Part shown: positions 34,347 to 45,066 of the stretch, one piece after another
How the letters are laid out: the number at the start of each line of letters is the position of its first letter
Numbering within the stretch: position 1 is the first letter of the stretch
NCBI RefSeq assembly: GCF_034702125.1
Contig: NC_085875.1
Coordinates: 45,969,270 to 46,033,269, forward strand
Length of the DNA: 64,000 nucleotides
Direction: 5' to 3'
Source: Engraulis encrasicolus
Taxonomy: Eukaryota; Chordata; Actinopteri; Clupeiformes; Engraulidae
Notes under the pieces: model-generated
The model's database searches: none
What the model was told of the DNA's origin: nothing
Seen by the model: only the letters and a program-made list of their open reading frames with translations
Program-made: the position numbers and the translations under genes

Positions 34347-34638
34347 TGTAGGCTACTCTACGTATTCCACAATGTAACATTCACTGACAACAGATAGGCT
34401 ACACGCGCTTGCTGGGGATGGTATCATGCCTTCAAAATAAAAGCCTCCTCTGCTCTTTCGATTTCATCACCGTTGACAAACTTGCTTGCAATGCTGTCCT
34501 CTGCTGCTACAATCCCATTACTTCTTCTTCTTCTTCTGTGAGGGTTTAATGGGCGAGTAGCGCTCAGATTAGGCGCATGTCCGCCCTCTACTGTCCTAAA
34601 AGAGCCAGAGTCTACATTCCCTAAATCTCAAGAGTTGT

Positions 34639-34712
34639 GGTGTGTGTGTGTGTGTGTGCGTGTGTGTGTGTGTGTGTGCGTGTGTGTGTGTGTGTGTGTG
34701 TGCGCGTGTGTG
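34639..34712. repeat. (TG)n microsatellite inside the LINE 3' UTR
   Basis: TG repeats interrupted by GCG units. It lies between the ORF2 stop and the (GAA)n tail. Confidence 0.93.
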
Positions 34713-34726
34713 AGTGTGCCTGAGTT

Positions 34727-37700
34727 TCAAATCCTGTCAAATAAACCTGTTTCTTTTAAATAGGTGAAAAAAGTACTCTGTTTAACACTAGTGATATAAT
34801 TAACCAGACTGATGCCTTTTCCCTGATTCCTAAGCTCTTGAAGAATTGGCTTCCTCTGAAGAATATATTTATCACAATGAAGTAATGCATGTTCTACTGA
34901 TTCTTCTTTCCTGCAATAATCACAAAGACCCGATGGGTGTTTCCCTATGATGTGAAGTGACTTATTTAATTGAGTGTGTCCTATTCTGATTCGAGTGATA
35001 ACTCTCTCCTCCTTTGTACTCCTTATCGCAACTCTTCCCTTTAAACCCACAGTTTTCTGAAAAACAAAAAGATGCCTCCCCTTCACAGCCCTTTCCCAGT
35101 CATCCTGCCATTTCTTGATAAAATAATCTCTGACCAGAGCTTTACTTTCTGCTCTGCTGAGAGTTACTTCCATATCTGGAACTTCTGCCACCACCGCCTG
35201 CTTAGCCAGTTGGTCAGCTTCCTCATTCCCCTCAATACCCCTATGAGCAGGAACCCACATAAAAGAGACATGCAAATTTTGTTGAGACCTATATAGGCTC
35301 TCATAGACCTCAAGAAGTACATCTTGTCTACTAGTAGACCTGAAAGAGTTGATCGCTTGTAGAGCAGAGCATGAATCAGAACATATGACTGCTTCCTTTA
35401 TGTTGGCACCCTCCAGCCACTGAAGGGCATCTAAAATTGCCAACAACTCAACTGTAAATACTGATAAATTATCTGGAGTCCTCTTTTTTACAGCGATGTG
35501 CAGAGACGGGATGACAAATGCGAATCCTGTGCAACCCAACTCAGGGTCCTTTGAACCATCTGTAAAAACTGACACAAAGCCGCCATAAATGAATCTTAGC
35601 TTATCCTCCACTATCAGAGTTACATCAGTGGGTGGCTTGCGTGACCTCATCTTTTCCAGGATACTGAAGTCCACATTAACTGGAGGAAACAGCCATGGGG
35701 GAGTTACAGGCAACGCCACAATGGGGGAAAACCGCATCTGAGCGAAAAGCATCACATCTGCAAGCCTATTACCCTTCCAACCAAAGCACTCCTGTTTTCC
35801 CCGCTCACTCTCCCAACACTTCTGCAAAGTATGAACAGCAGGATTAAGATTCTCTGAGTGCCCTTTGAGATTAACCCAATAGTGCATGATTAATTGTTTC
35901 CTTCGCAGGGCTAGTGGCATCTCTCCCACTTCTACCTGAAGGGCTGCTACAGGGGAAGTCCTAAATGCTCCACAGCACAGCCTTAGCGCCTGCGCCTGAA
36001 TCACCTCCAACTTTTTAAGGGACGTCACTGCCGCAGAGTCATAAACCACACACCCATAACCCAGCATGGATCTAATCAAGGCTATATAAATCTTCTTCAA
36101 GGCTGATTTACTAGCCCCCCAATCCATCCCCCGAAGACAACGCATCACATTTAAAACACACTTACATTTTTTGATCACATATGAAATATGAGAGTTCCAT
36201 GTCAATCTAGAGTCCATCCATACACCTAAGAATTTAAATTCCCTGACCTGTTCAATTTCTTGTTCATACATTTTCAGTATCACCTTCATATTCCTCTTCC
36301 TTGTAAACAACAACATCTTAGTTTTCTCTATAGAGAATTTAAAGCCCCAAGCGTATGACCATTTCTCCACAGAACTGATTGCCCCCTGTACTTTCAATAC
36401 TATATGGCCAATATTTCTCCCCCGCTTCCATACTGCAGCATCATCAGCGAAAAGTGAAAGCCCAATGCCATCCTCAACCTTCTTGAATACATCATTAATC
36501 ATAATGGAGAAGAGCAGAGGGCTTATCACACTCCCTTGGGGAGTCCCATTCTCCACTGGGTAATAACCAGACAAGGCCGCTCCTATCCTAACCTGGATAA
36601 ATCTGTCAAATAGGAAACCCTTAATCCAATTAAAAGCACGCCCTGATATACCAAGTTCACTTACCTTAATCATCAAGCCCTCTTTCCAGACCATATCGTA
36701 CGCCTTCTCTACGTCAAGGAATACAGCCAAAACAGACTCTTTATTAGCTTGAGCTTTACGAACATCAGTCTCCAAACACACAACTGGGTCCATAGTTCCC
36801 CTCCCCTTTCTAAAACCACTTTGATGGATGGACATGCTACCTTTACTTTCTATCTGATACATCAATCTATCAGCAATCATTCTCTCCATCACCTTCCCCA
36901 TATGTGACGTAAGGGCGATGGGCCTATAATTGCTCGGGTTTGACGGGTCCTTACCTGGTTTCCTTATAGGGACAATAACCGCCTCTTTCCAGCTTTTGGG
37001 TAAAACCCCCCGCTCCCACACCTTATTATAAAATCCAACAAGTTTGGTCATCGCCACTGGCCCCAGTTGTTTAAGCATAGCATAACACACATTATCTTTG
37101 CCAGGAGCTGAGTTACCAGACCTCCCAATAGCCCTCTCCACCTCCACATGGGTAAACAGGGCATCCATCGCCCCTCCACTTCCTTCTCTCCTCCTAAGTA
37201 TATCTGGGTAAGCTGCTTTCGTTACCTCGCGTCCATGCCTGCCTGAGACTGTCAAGTTATCAGAGCTGTGTATTTTAACCAGGGCCTTAGCTATCATTTC
37301 AGCCTTTTCCTCATCAGCTACTGCAACCTCACCTCTAGATTTAAGAACAGGGTATTGCCTCTCTCTACGTATCCCCCTCATACTTTTGATTGCACCCCAA
37401 ACCTCCCCTACAGCTGTAGTTCTCCCCAACCCATCACAAAACTTGCCCCAACTTACCCTCTTTGCTTGTCTTACAACCCTTCGTGCAGTAGCCCTAGCCT
37501 TCTTGTATGCCACTAAATTTCCAAAAGTCAAGGTGTCTCTTAGCACATCCAGCGCAATATTCCTCTCTTTTATTGCCACACTGCATTCATCAGTCCACCA
37601 TGGAACAGATTTCCTATTTCTACCGCCACCACCACCTCTACTCCTTGGGATACAGCATTCTGCAGCCTCAATCAAAACTTTCCTAATTCCATTATCCATG

Positions 37701-38479
37701 GCTTCAATATCTTCATCAATCACAATCTTATCCAACTCTATTTCAGCAGTATATTTAAAGAGGTTCCAGTTAGCCTTATCAAATATCCATCTGTTACCAA
37801 CAGCCCCCCGAGTTACAACCCCCCTAAACAAAAAATTACTGACTACAGGAAAATGGTCACTACCTACCGTTGAGTCGTCCCTCACCTCCCATTCACATAA
37901 ACTTGCAATGTTGCTACTTACCAACGTTAAATCCAGAGCTGAAGTATTTCCAGTGCGCACATCAATTCTAGTTCCTCGTCCATCATTAAGACAGACAAGG
38001 CCTTTCTCCTCCATCAACTGCTCCAACACAGTACCATTTGGCTCGTCTCTAGTGCCCCCCCATAAAGTGCTATGTGCATTAAAATCACCGCAAAACACCA
38101 CCCTACTTTCCCCAATACCCTCCAGAGACAAAAGTTTATTCAAATCCAGAGAATTGCAAGGGTTGTAGTAATTAATGACACTCAATTTACCCTCTTCAGT
38201 CCAAACCTCCACTGACACATACTCTTGATCCTTACCTATACCCACCTCTTTAAATGAAACACCCTCCTTTATAAATGAAGCACAACCACCACCACCCCCT
38301 TCCACCCTGTCACACCTAACAGCCACGTATCCCCTAATTCTAAAATCCAAATGCGGTCTCAACCAAGTCTCTTGAACACACACAACATCTGGCTTACACG
38401 GAAGATCATCAATACATTTTTTGAACTCCTGCCCATTGGCAAGTAGGCTCCTGGCATTCCATTGAAGGACGTTAAACAT
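34727..38479 (-). CDS. LINE ORF2: endonuclease, reverse transcriptase, RNase H
   Basis: About 1250 residues from the ATG at 38479 (MFNVLQWNARSL). N-terminal apurinic-type endonuclease motifs: WNARSL, QETWL, GDFNAHS near residue 132, and SDHFPVV. The reverse transcriptase follows with APGKDNV, NYRPIALTS, FLDVEKAYD, GTPQGSVISPLLF and the catalytic FADD near residue 678. RNase H follows near residue 970 with FTDGSK, the glutamate in VFTVELLAI, SDSCSALQA and GNEEADQLAK. The C-terminus carries a CDYC...HALLHC zinc-binding motif near residue 1186. This domain order defines I-superfamily LINEs. The frame has no stop. It starts 4 nt after the ORF1 stop (TAG-ATTC-ATG on the - strand), suggesting reinitiation. 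Confidence 0.95.
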   Translation of the reverse strand: MFNVLQWNARSLLANGQEFKKCIDDLPCKPDVVCVQETWLRPHLDFRIRGYVAVRCDRVEGGGGGCASFIKEGVSFKEVGIGKDQEYVSVEVWTEEGKLSVINYYNPCNSLDLNKLLSLEGIGESRVVFCGDFNAHSTLWGGTRDEPNGTVLEQLMEEKGLVCLNDGRGTRIDVRTGNTSALDLTLVSSNIASLCEWEVRDDSTVGSDHFPVVSNFLFRGVVTRGAVGNRWIFDKANWNLFKYTAEIELDKIVIDEDIEAMDNGIRKVLIEAAECCIPRSRGGGGGRNRKSVPWWTDECSVAIKERNIALDVLRDTLTFGNLVAYKKARATARRVVRQAKRVSWGKFCDGLGRTTAVGEVWGAIKSMRGIRRERQYPVLKSRGEVAVADEEKAEMIAKALVKIHSSDNLTVSGRHGREVTKAAYPDILRRREGSGGAMDALFTHVEVERAIGRSGNSAPGKDNVCYAMLKQLGPVAMTKLVGFYNKVWERGVLPKSWKEAVIVPIRKPGKDPSNPSNYRPIALTSHMGKVMERMIADRLMYQIESKGSMSIHQSGFRKGRGTMDPVVCLETDVRKAQANKESVLAVFLDVEKAYDMVWKEGLMIKVSELGISGRAFNWIKGFLFDRFIQVRIGAALSGYYPVENGTPQGSVISPLLFSIMINDVFKKVEDGIGLSLFADDAAVWKRGRNIGHIVLKVQGAISSVEKWSYAWGFKFSIEKTKMLLFTRKRNMKVILKMYEQEIEQVREFKFLGVWMDSRLTWNSHISYVIKKCKCVLNVMRCLRGMDWGASKSALKKIYIALIRSMLGYGCVVYDSAAVTSLKKLEVIQAQALRLCCGAFRTSPVAALQVEVGEMPLALRRKQLIMHYWVNLKGHSENLNPAVHTLQKCWESERGKQECFGWKGNRLADVMLFAQMRFSPIVALPVTPPWLFPPVNVDFSILEKMRSRKPPTDVTLIVEDKLRFIYGGFVSVFTDGSKDPELGCTGFAFVIPSLHIAVKKRTPDNLSVFTVELLAILDALQWLEGANIKEAVICSDSCSALQAINSFRSTSRQDVLLEVYESLYRSQQNLHVSFMWVPAHRGIEGNEEADQLAKQAVVAEVPDMEVTLSRAESKALVRDYFIKKWQDDWERAVKGRHLFVFQKTVGLKGRVAIRSTKEERVITRIRIGHTQLNKSLHIIGKHPSGLCDYCRKEESVEHALLHCDKYILQRKPILQELRNQGKGISLVNYITSVKQSTFFTYLKETGLFDRI

Positions 38480-38483
38480 GAAT

Positions 38484-39680
38484 CTATCCACCTGGCTTCT
38501 CTGACCTAGCCTGATAGTACAACTCCTTACTCACATCTTCCCATGTCAAATCTGTCAACCCCAGATTACACATCGCAGCTTTCACAATCAATTGAGTCCT
38601 TTCTGACTTAGACTTAACTTCCATAGTAGAATTAATTACCGCCACCACAAACGTAACCAACTTCTTTACGTCGACAGAGACCACTTGACTTAACTTACCT
38701 GAATCTGACCTAGGTCTTTGGCTACGCTCAGTCACGACCTCACCACCACCCCTAACTGGCTTAACCATTTTAGCTGCCGCCGCGTATGTAATCTTGTGCT
38801 GCGCCCTTACCTGTTGAATCTCTCTCTGCCTCTTCAACTCCTCGCAACCCCTAAAAGCCACACTATGCTCCCCACCACAATTGCAACACACAGGTCTAGC
38901 ACATCCACAATCGGCATACTCATGGTCCTCACCGCATTTAGCGCACCGGCGCTTTCCATTGCACATCTTGGCTATGTGCCCAAATCTTTGGCACTTAAAA
39001 CACCGCACTGGATTGGGCACATATTCGCGTACTGTATAGCTCACCAGACCTAAAAACACTCTCACTGGAAGTATATCCTCCTCGAACTCCAACAGGACAC
39101 CCTCACAATCTCGCCTCTCACCTCCACGAAATGCTTGCATGCGCTTCACCCCTCTGAGCTTGCCCCCCTGTAGGTTGGCCTCTACCTCCAACATAGACAT
39201 CTCCAGTGGAACACCCCATATCACCCCTTTAAGAGATCGGCCACGCACTCCCACATAGCTTGTACTAATGACCTTCCGTTGTTCTATAGTCTTCAAGCCA
39301 AATGCACGCTCACCTTGCCGCCCGTCTCTGCATATCACCAGCAGGTTTCCATCATTCAGAACCACACCCCGAATTATATCCCCCACATCTTTCTTTAATA
39401 CATTTGTCAGAGTAACTGGGTTCATGGATTTAAGTCCTCCCTCCTCCCCAAACCTCAAAATGACTTTAACCTCCACAGTTGCTCCTTCTCTGTCTTGTGT
39501 TGGTCCTACCTGTCTTTCGCTGGCCCTCGTCTCCACTGTTCCACTGCCATGTCCCTGCGGTTGGCTATCTACCGGAGGATCCACATCATCCATTTCACAG
39601 CTACTCAGTTCTCCCTCACAAGACTCTGGCTCTTTTTCCGGACTAAGCGGAGTTTTCTTCCTCTTTTTAGTTTTCCCCAT
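38484..39680 (-). CDS. LINE ORF1: gag-like protein with zinc knuckles
   Basis: 398 residues from the ATG at 39680 (MGKTKKRKKTPLSPEK). A basic then acidic N-terminus precedes a middle globular region. Near residues 228-275 there are three cysteine-rich knuckles: CFKCQRFGHIAKMC, CAKCGEDHEYADC and a CCNCGGEHSVAFRGC variant, typical of I-type ORF1 proteins that bind the element RNA. An upstream non-ATG extension is not needed. The frame is intact and ends EKPGG-TAG. Confidence 0.92.
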   Translation of the reverse strand: MGKTKKRKKTPLSPEKEPESCEGELSSCEMDDVDPPVDSQPQGHGSGTVETRASERQVGPTQDREGATVEVKVILRFGEEGGLKSMNPVTLTNVLKKDVGDIIRGVVLNDGNLLVICRDGRQGERAFGLKTIEQRKVISTSYVGVRGRSLKGVIWGVPLEMSMLEVEANLQGGKLRGVKRMQAFRGGERRDCEGVLLEFEEDILPVRVFLGLVSYTVREYVPNPVRCFKCQRFGHIAKMCNGKRRCAKCGEDHEYADCGCARPVCCNCGGEHSVAFRGCEELKRQREIQQVRAQHKITYAAAAKMVKPVRGGGEVVTERSQRPRSDSGKLSQVVSVDVKKLVTFVVAVINSTMEVKSKSERTQLIVKAAMCNLGLTDLTWEDVSKELYYQARSEKPGG

Positions 39681-39806
39681 TTGTGGAGAAATCGAGGCAA
39701 AAGGAAAGGAAATATCCACAACAAACAATCCCAAGGATTCAAGTTTCGCGCGACAACCGGCGTCTGACGTCTACCTGCTGTTTAGCCTCCCCCCAATCCC
39801 ATTACT

Positions 39807-39957
39807 GCAGTAGTATAGCCTATTATAGCCATTATAGCCAGATAGCCTACTTTGTAAAATAAAGAATTCAACCATTTATTCCAAAACAAAATGAACAGAC
39901 ACAATTATTATTATGTTATTATTATTACATCAATTAATTTCAATTAGGCCTAAATTA
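39807..39957. other. Short unique stretch upstream of the LINE
   Basis: AT-rich sequence with repeated TATAGCC (39826, 39834, 39842-39848). Before LINE insertion this joined directly to the zbtb8os 5' flank, so part of that gene's original promoter may lie here. Confidence 0.4.
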
Positions 39958-40849
39958 CAGTTTTTCTCGATTGCTTACACACAATTTTCGGAATCAGTTC
40001 TCGAATTCTCAAAACTCTACACACAAATCTCCATACCTCACACACAGTGGGCAAAACTCCTCACTACCTCTGAAAAATGCACGTCTTGTCTCAAAACAAT
40101 GTACTCTCTTCTAAAAAGCTCATTTTGTTCTCAAATGACACACACAAGCAGTCATTTTAATACACTCTTATGTGAACCATTGAACGCTAATATGCACAAG
40201 GTAAAACTCTATACTCAACTTGACACACAGTAGAAACTTATTTCCTTCACTGTTCTACTTACTAAAGAGGGTATTTTTCTGTAGTAAAATACTGAAATAT
40301 TGTTTTTAGACTCGGAGTACACAGATGTGTGGCAAAAAATATATTTTACATATTTTTCTGACATAAAAAAATGCACTAATTTATTGTAAAATATTGGGTA
40401 ACCCCATGAAAGTGATCTCTTGTATAACATATTTTGGAGTTCAAAAACTAAACAAATGTGCTTTCTCACTGCATCCACTCATGTTTTCATCCATATCACA
40501 TGCAATGTGTGTCCGTATGGGGTGATGATTTCAGATTGTAAACCGGTATGAAGAGAGTCTGCCCATGTGATGAGGAAGTGAACATAGTATGGCGGTTGAT
40601 TTTAGTATTTTGAATGGCAGCGTGTTCAATGCGACAGCAGGGACTTTCTTCTTGAAAATTGTGTGTAATGCAGAAAATTGTGTGTAGTGGTTTGAGAAGA
40701 GTGTGTTTTAAAACTGAAATGTGAGTATAAAGAAGGAATTGTGCTTAGTGTTCAGTGACATTGGTTAGGGGAGTTGGGAAATGGGTGAGATGTTCCGAGA
40801 ATTGTGTGTGAAGTACCAGAACTTGTGTGGAGGCAATCGAGAAAAACTG
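39958..40849. mobile_element. Mariner/Tc1-like non-autonomous element
   Basis: Ends CAGTTTTTCTCGATTGC and GCAATCGAGAAAAACTG are perfect inverted repeats flanked by TA on both sides (39956-39957, 40850-40851), as for mariner-class insertions. The 892-bp interior has CACACA/TGTGTG-rich subterminal blocks and no transposase frame. Confidence 0.85.
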
Positions 40850-41261
40850 TAATTCCACTAGGACTAGCTTAATGTTTTAACCATGTTCTTTTCTGCTGGC
40901 TACCTAATGTCAAGGGCATTCAGATATTTTCATCTTTTGGTCACTTTAATTTCCTCCATGTTTAAAACGAATGCTTATTAAATGTAAATATACAATAAAC
41001 TTTAGTCTTGGTATTTGCTCATAATAGGCTAATCAATGTAGCCTAACACGCAATAGGCCTATACAGTGTTCAACAGGTTTTAAAACCACAATTAACAACA
41101 ATTGTTTACAATCATGTATTCATTCATTGAGACATAGGCCTATGCAGCAGATGAGGCATTGAGATATTTTATTATTCATGTATTTTTTATTATTCATGTA
41201 ACTATTCACACTGCACAGAAATAACACACTTCACACTGCTTCCATCTGACGGCAGGTAGGC

Positions 41262-41540
41262 TACAGGACACTCAGATGGCGACGGGCACACTTCTACTAA
41301 AGCTTGGTTCCATCTGCCATCACGGTGCTAAACAATCTCCCACAGTAACCACATTGAACCTTCCTGGAAGTGAATATAGAGTCTGACTCTTTTATAGTGT
41401 GCTTGTGTTGTCTGGTGTCTGAGTGTGCATGTAGTATCTGTTATTCAGTGGTGCTGATGTCCTCATGTCTGTCTGGAATATCTTGTGCTTAGGTTGCCTG
41501 ACATGTCTGAGTGACTGTAGGCCTATTTGTTTAGTATCTG
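41262..41540 (+). mobile_element. Non-LTR retrotransposon 3' fragment, second copy
   Basis: Shares CACTCAGATGGCGACGGGCA, GCTTGGTTCCATCTGCCATC and CCTTCCTGGAAGTG with 26575-26940. Probably a LINE ORF end plus 3' UTR; it is cut on the right by a hAT insertion. Confidence 0.5.
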
Positions 41541-41542
41541 AA

Positions 41543-41855
41543 CAGGGCTGGCCCAAGGCATATGTGAACTATGAGATGGCTTAGGGCCCCCACATAGGGG
41601 CCCCCTGTGAGCAGCAAAGTTCCAGGAAACTCTCGCCCATATCCATTTCTTTCTCATGGACAACTGCCACAATGGAAACAAGAGCAATTATATATCGGGG
41701 GACATCTCAATGATGGTGGGTACAATTTAGCTCCTACCGCTCACTTGCACAAGTAAATTGAGCTTATGAAGCATCTGATGCTGAGTAGGTGGTGGTATGG
41801 GGGGCCCCCGGATTAAATTTTGCTTAGGGCCACACAAAGGCTTGGGCCGGCCCTG
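41543..41855. mobile_element. hAT MITE (CAGGGCTGGCCC family)
   Basis: TIR CAGGGCTGGCCCAAGGC and GCTTGGGCCGGCCCTG enclose 313 bp, with a perfect 8-bp target duplication TATCTGAA (41535-41542, 41856-41863). GGGGGCCCCC motifs lie inside. Confidence 0.92.
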
Positions 41856-41885
41856 TATCTGAATGTTCAATGGTCTTGCCGGCTT

Positions 41886-42050
<165 letters not shown>

Positions 42051-42459
42051 ACAAGAGCACTCATAGAGTGCAGACCTCCACCAAGCCAGCTCAGCTCATC
42101 ACCAAAATGTAATTTAATCAGCTGGAGCCATTGTGCATACCAACATTAAAATCTCAGAACAATACAGTGCATCATGTTGGTGAGTTATTTTGCAAACCAA
42201 ACAAACAAATCAGCACGCAAATAATGTTAAACATTTTTTTTTACACAAAACCTCCTTTACATGAACTGCCTCATGGTATTCCCAAGAATAATTCCATTCC
42301 ATTTCAATGTCATTCCAATGTTCCAATTCCAAGTCTATCTTTGTAGAGCACTGATTCTTGAAAGTTTGGCAAAAACATGTCCCTGCAGTAAAATATTAAT
42401 TCTGTTGAAAATCAACTAAATTTTCACAAACAAAATGAACCCAGGTAATGGCCAAGGGG

Positions 42460-43614
42460 TCTGTCACACGAATACATTTTTGTTTGAAATATTTAAGTGT
42501 AATTTTATTACTTTTCATGGCTATAAACCTGTCCACACCCTGTAAAAACGCCTGTCCCAAGGACTGGCATCATCATTTCAATTGACTTAAAATACAAAAA
42601 TCACTAACAGAATTGAACAATATCACCATGATGTGGAAGGCCATATTAAAGTGGTTCTACAGATGTGCACATAGTGGATGTAAAACAATATTTACTATTA
42701 TTTACTGATTGCTCAAAATGTGTCCAGCATATTGGTCACCACCGTCAGATTTTTTCTAAAAGACAATAAAATCAGGTATGCACAAGGTAATTTTCATTAC
42801 TGAGGGACCCCTTTTCAAAACCTTTAGCTCTACTGCCTACTTCACCATCACTGAAGCTCCTGTAAGTTTACTATTTTGTCCTCAATTTGTTAATTTGTTT
42901 GGACACTGGTACTGTCCCAACCAAAAAACTGTCAACACCGTCGGGGGTTTTAATAGTATTGTTTTACATTAATGTTAATAAATATAATTTTTTTCAGAAA
43001 AGGTATGAAGCACCCAAGAAACAGAGCGAAAATGAAATGGCTAATGTGAACAAACAATGCATAATATTTAAAAGATGCTTTTTTTGTCTCACACCGTCAG
43101 ATGTCACCACCGTCAGATTTTTGTTCTGCTCATCATGTTGTTTCCATATTATACTAAATTGTGCTGGTTAATGAAACATTACTAGGCATGTTAGTAATAA
43201 TTGTGATCCAAAATGATACTCTAGCCACCACTGAGGTGCATTTGGAGGTTTTTTTTGTCAGAAAACCTGACGGTGGTGACATCTGATGGAGTTCACCAAA
43301 AAACACATGTTTTACGTGTTTTTGACATGTTTTAAGAATATGCATACAATAAGTATCTACAGTTATGTTGAATTGTTAAAGTAATTCACTTTAATACAGT
43401 AAACATGTTTTTTTACTTCTAATTCTGTCTGCCGCTGTTGACAAAACAAGAAAGAGCCCATTTTATGAAAAATGTTAAACATGGGGAGCTTGGTCAATGC
43501 ATTTACTGCACAGCCAAGACCTACATCTATGATAATACACCTCTATATTTTGGATTTGAACAACTTAAAAGCTGTTTTTACCACATTTTCAACAACCAGT
43601 GGCTTACTTCCTAG
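42460..43614. repeat. Unclassified repeat with dispersed CACCACCGTCAGA motifs
   Basis: CACCACCGTCAGAT occurs at 42738 and 43105, with related ACACCGTC phrases at 42933 and 43091. A perfect 20-bp inverted pair TCAGATGTCACCACCGTCAG (43097-43116) and its complement (43267-43286) brackets about 150 bp. Further related motifs and a homologous stretch lie at 45180-45770, beyond an inserted element. No coding potential is recognised. Confidence 0.6.
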
Positions 43615-43620
43615 GTAATC

Positions 43621-44522
43621 CAGTCCCTCCAGTTTTTCGCGATTCAGCGATCGCGTGGATTCATGCAAATTCAATGATATTCCGCATAATTTCACGATGC
43701 CGCGTAATTCCTGTAAAGCCGCATTTTTCCCGCAAAATTTCAACATTCTGTGGAGTTTATTGATTTATATTTTCGTCAAAAAAATAAAAAATGTGACTAC
43801 AATACCACCGGAGACGAAAACCAATACGAAGCATTTTTGTTAATATGTCACTGAAACATTGAAAAAGAATTGCCTGCTATTTCGGAAGTCGCGACCCTCA
43901 TCTCAGCTGTTCCGCGTCTCTCCTCCCCTCCCTCACACATACACGCAGGCGTCGGTGCTGCCAGAGAACCTCTAACAGGGGTGCTGCACACTCATGACCT
44001 TTTTTTAACAGCAGTAGCCTACTTTTCAGTGCAATCCTGGGTGGAAAAAGTATTGTTGCCCATTTATCCATGACGAAGAAGTGTAGGCCTATGCAGTCAT
44101 GAAATAGTGGCGGTACTGTCGCACAGTAGCAAACATCTTACGTTAGGCTACATTTTTGCGGAACTTCTCCACTCTCCCCTGTCGCTTTCATGAGCATGCT
44201 ACCCGACGGTCGTTGTCTGATCTTTTTTCAATGTTCGCTAATGTTTGTAATTTAATGGTCTATGTCTATGCGTAGGCACAAGCCTTCTGATAACAATCAC
44301 TGTAGTGCCGATCGCAAAGGTTTCGGAAGTGTGGAGTTTTGCAACTTGTTTCAGTCAAGGACACCGAGATAGGAAATGAACGGCCCTTCCACGCTTTCAC
44401 TGTGTTATTGCAATAAAGTCTTGCGAATCCAGTTAACCATGCACACAACCATGTCAACGAGAGCGTGTATGCCATCACAACTTTGCATCAAGCAAATAAT
44501 ATGCAACAGCTTGCAATACGAG

Positions 44523-44588
<66 letters not shown>

Positions 44589-45060
44589 GGCGTCTTCCAA
44601 CAGGTGACATTGTAAACGCTTGTATACAGCCTGGCTACTGTACCCCCGACGCGGGCCTTAGTGGTAGGCTATACCCACAAGTATTTTTTCATAACGCGCT
44701 GTCCCGTTTTCCCCCGAAGTCGTTCTAAAATATCGACAGAGATTTATGAGTGTCGCGGCCATGATTTTTTTTACACATTGGACGCACTGGCTAATAAGAG
44801 CTCTGACAGTTTTTGGCAATATTTTATTATTCTATTATATAGGAAGTGTGTTTCTGAATCTCTCTCTCTTTTGTCTTAAGCCTGCTTAGACTGATTGTGG
44901 TTTTCAGTTACCAAAAAACCCCAGAAAGGGATGCAAAATCTTTGCAAAAAATGAGAAAATGCCGCAAAATCTTTGCAAAAAATGAGAAAATGCCGCCACA
45001 AAATCAGGCATTTTGACCGCAAAAATCACAAAATCCCAGTGCAAAATCCTGGAGGGACTG
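43621..45060. mobile_element. DNA-transposon-like insertion, 1.44 kb (CAGTCCCTCCAG family)
   Basis: Ends CAGTCCCTCCAG and CTGGAGGGACTG are inverted repeats. GTAATC is repeated on both sides (43615-43620, 45061-45066), a 6-bp target duplication. CGCGAT, GCGGCAAAATC-like motifs lie subterminally. It contains a (GA)30 tract. No transposase is recognisable. It splits the CACCACCGTCAG repeat region. Confidence 0.8.
44526..44586. repeat. (GA)n microsatellite
   Basis: About 30 GA units inside the preceding element. Confidence 0.95.
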
Positions 45061-45066
45061 GTAATC

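Larger units (their letters stand above)
34523..39793 (-). mobile_element. Intact non-LTR retrotransposon, I/Nimb-like, 5.27 kb
   Basis: Two uninterrupted reading frames (gag-like ORF1 and endonuclease-RT-RNase H ORF2) run on the - strand. A perfect 13-bp target duplication CAATCCCATTACT lies at 34510-34522 and 39794-39806, giving exact ends. The 3' tail on the - strand is (GAA)5 (34523-34537); the 5' UTR is about 113 nt. The 3' UTR of about 190 nt contains a (CA)n tract (34639-34712). Having a RNase H domain downstream of RT places it with I-superfamily LINEs such as Nimb in fish. Intact frames plus exact target duplications indicate a recent, possibly still mobile insertion. Confidence 0.93.

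Noticed and set aside
37386..38168. 260-codon + strand open frame
   Set aside because: It is the antisense shadow of the LINE endonuclease region, with no domain of its own.
38480..38491. GTG start for LINE ORF2 and a TTG start for ORF1 upstream of 39680
   Set aside because: Eukaryotic initiation here is better explained by the ATGs at 38479 and 39680; the upstream codons are merely open frame.
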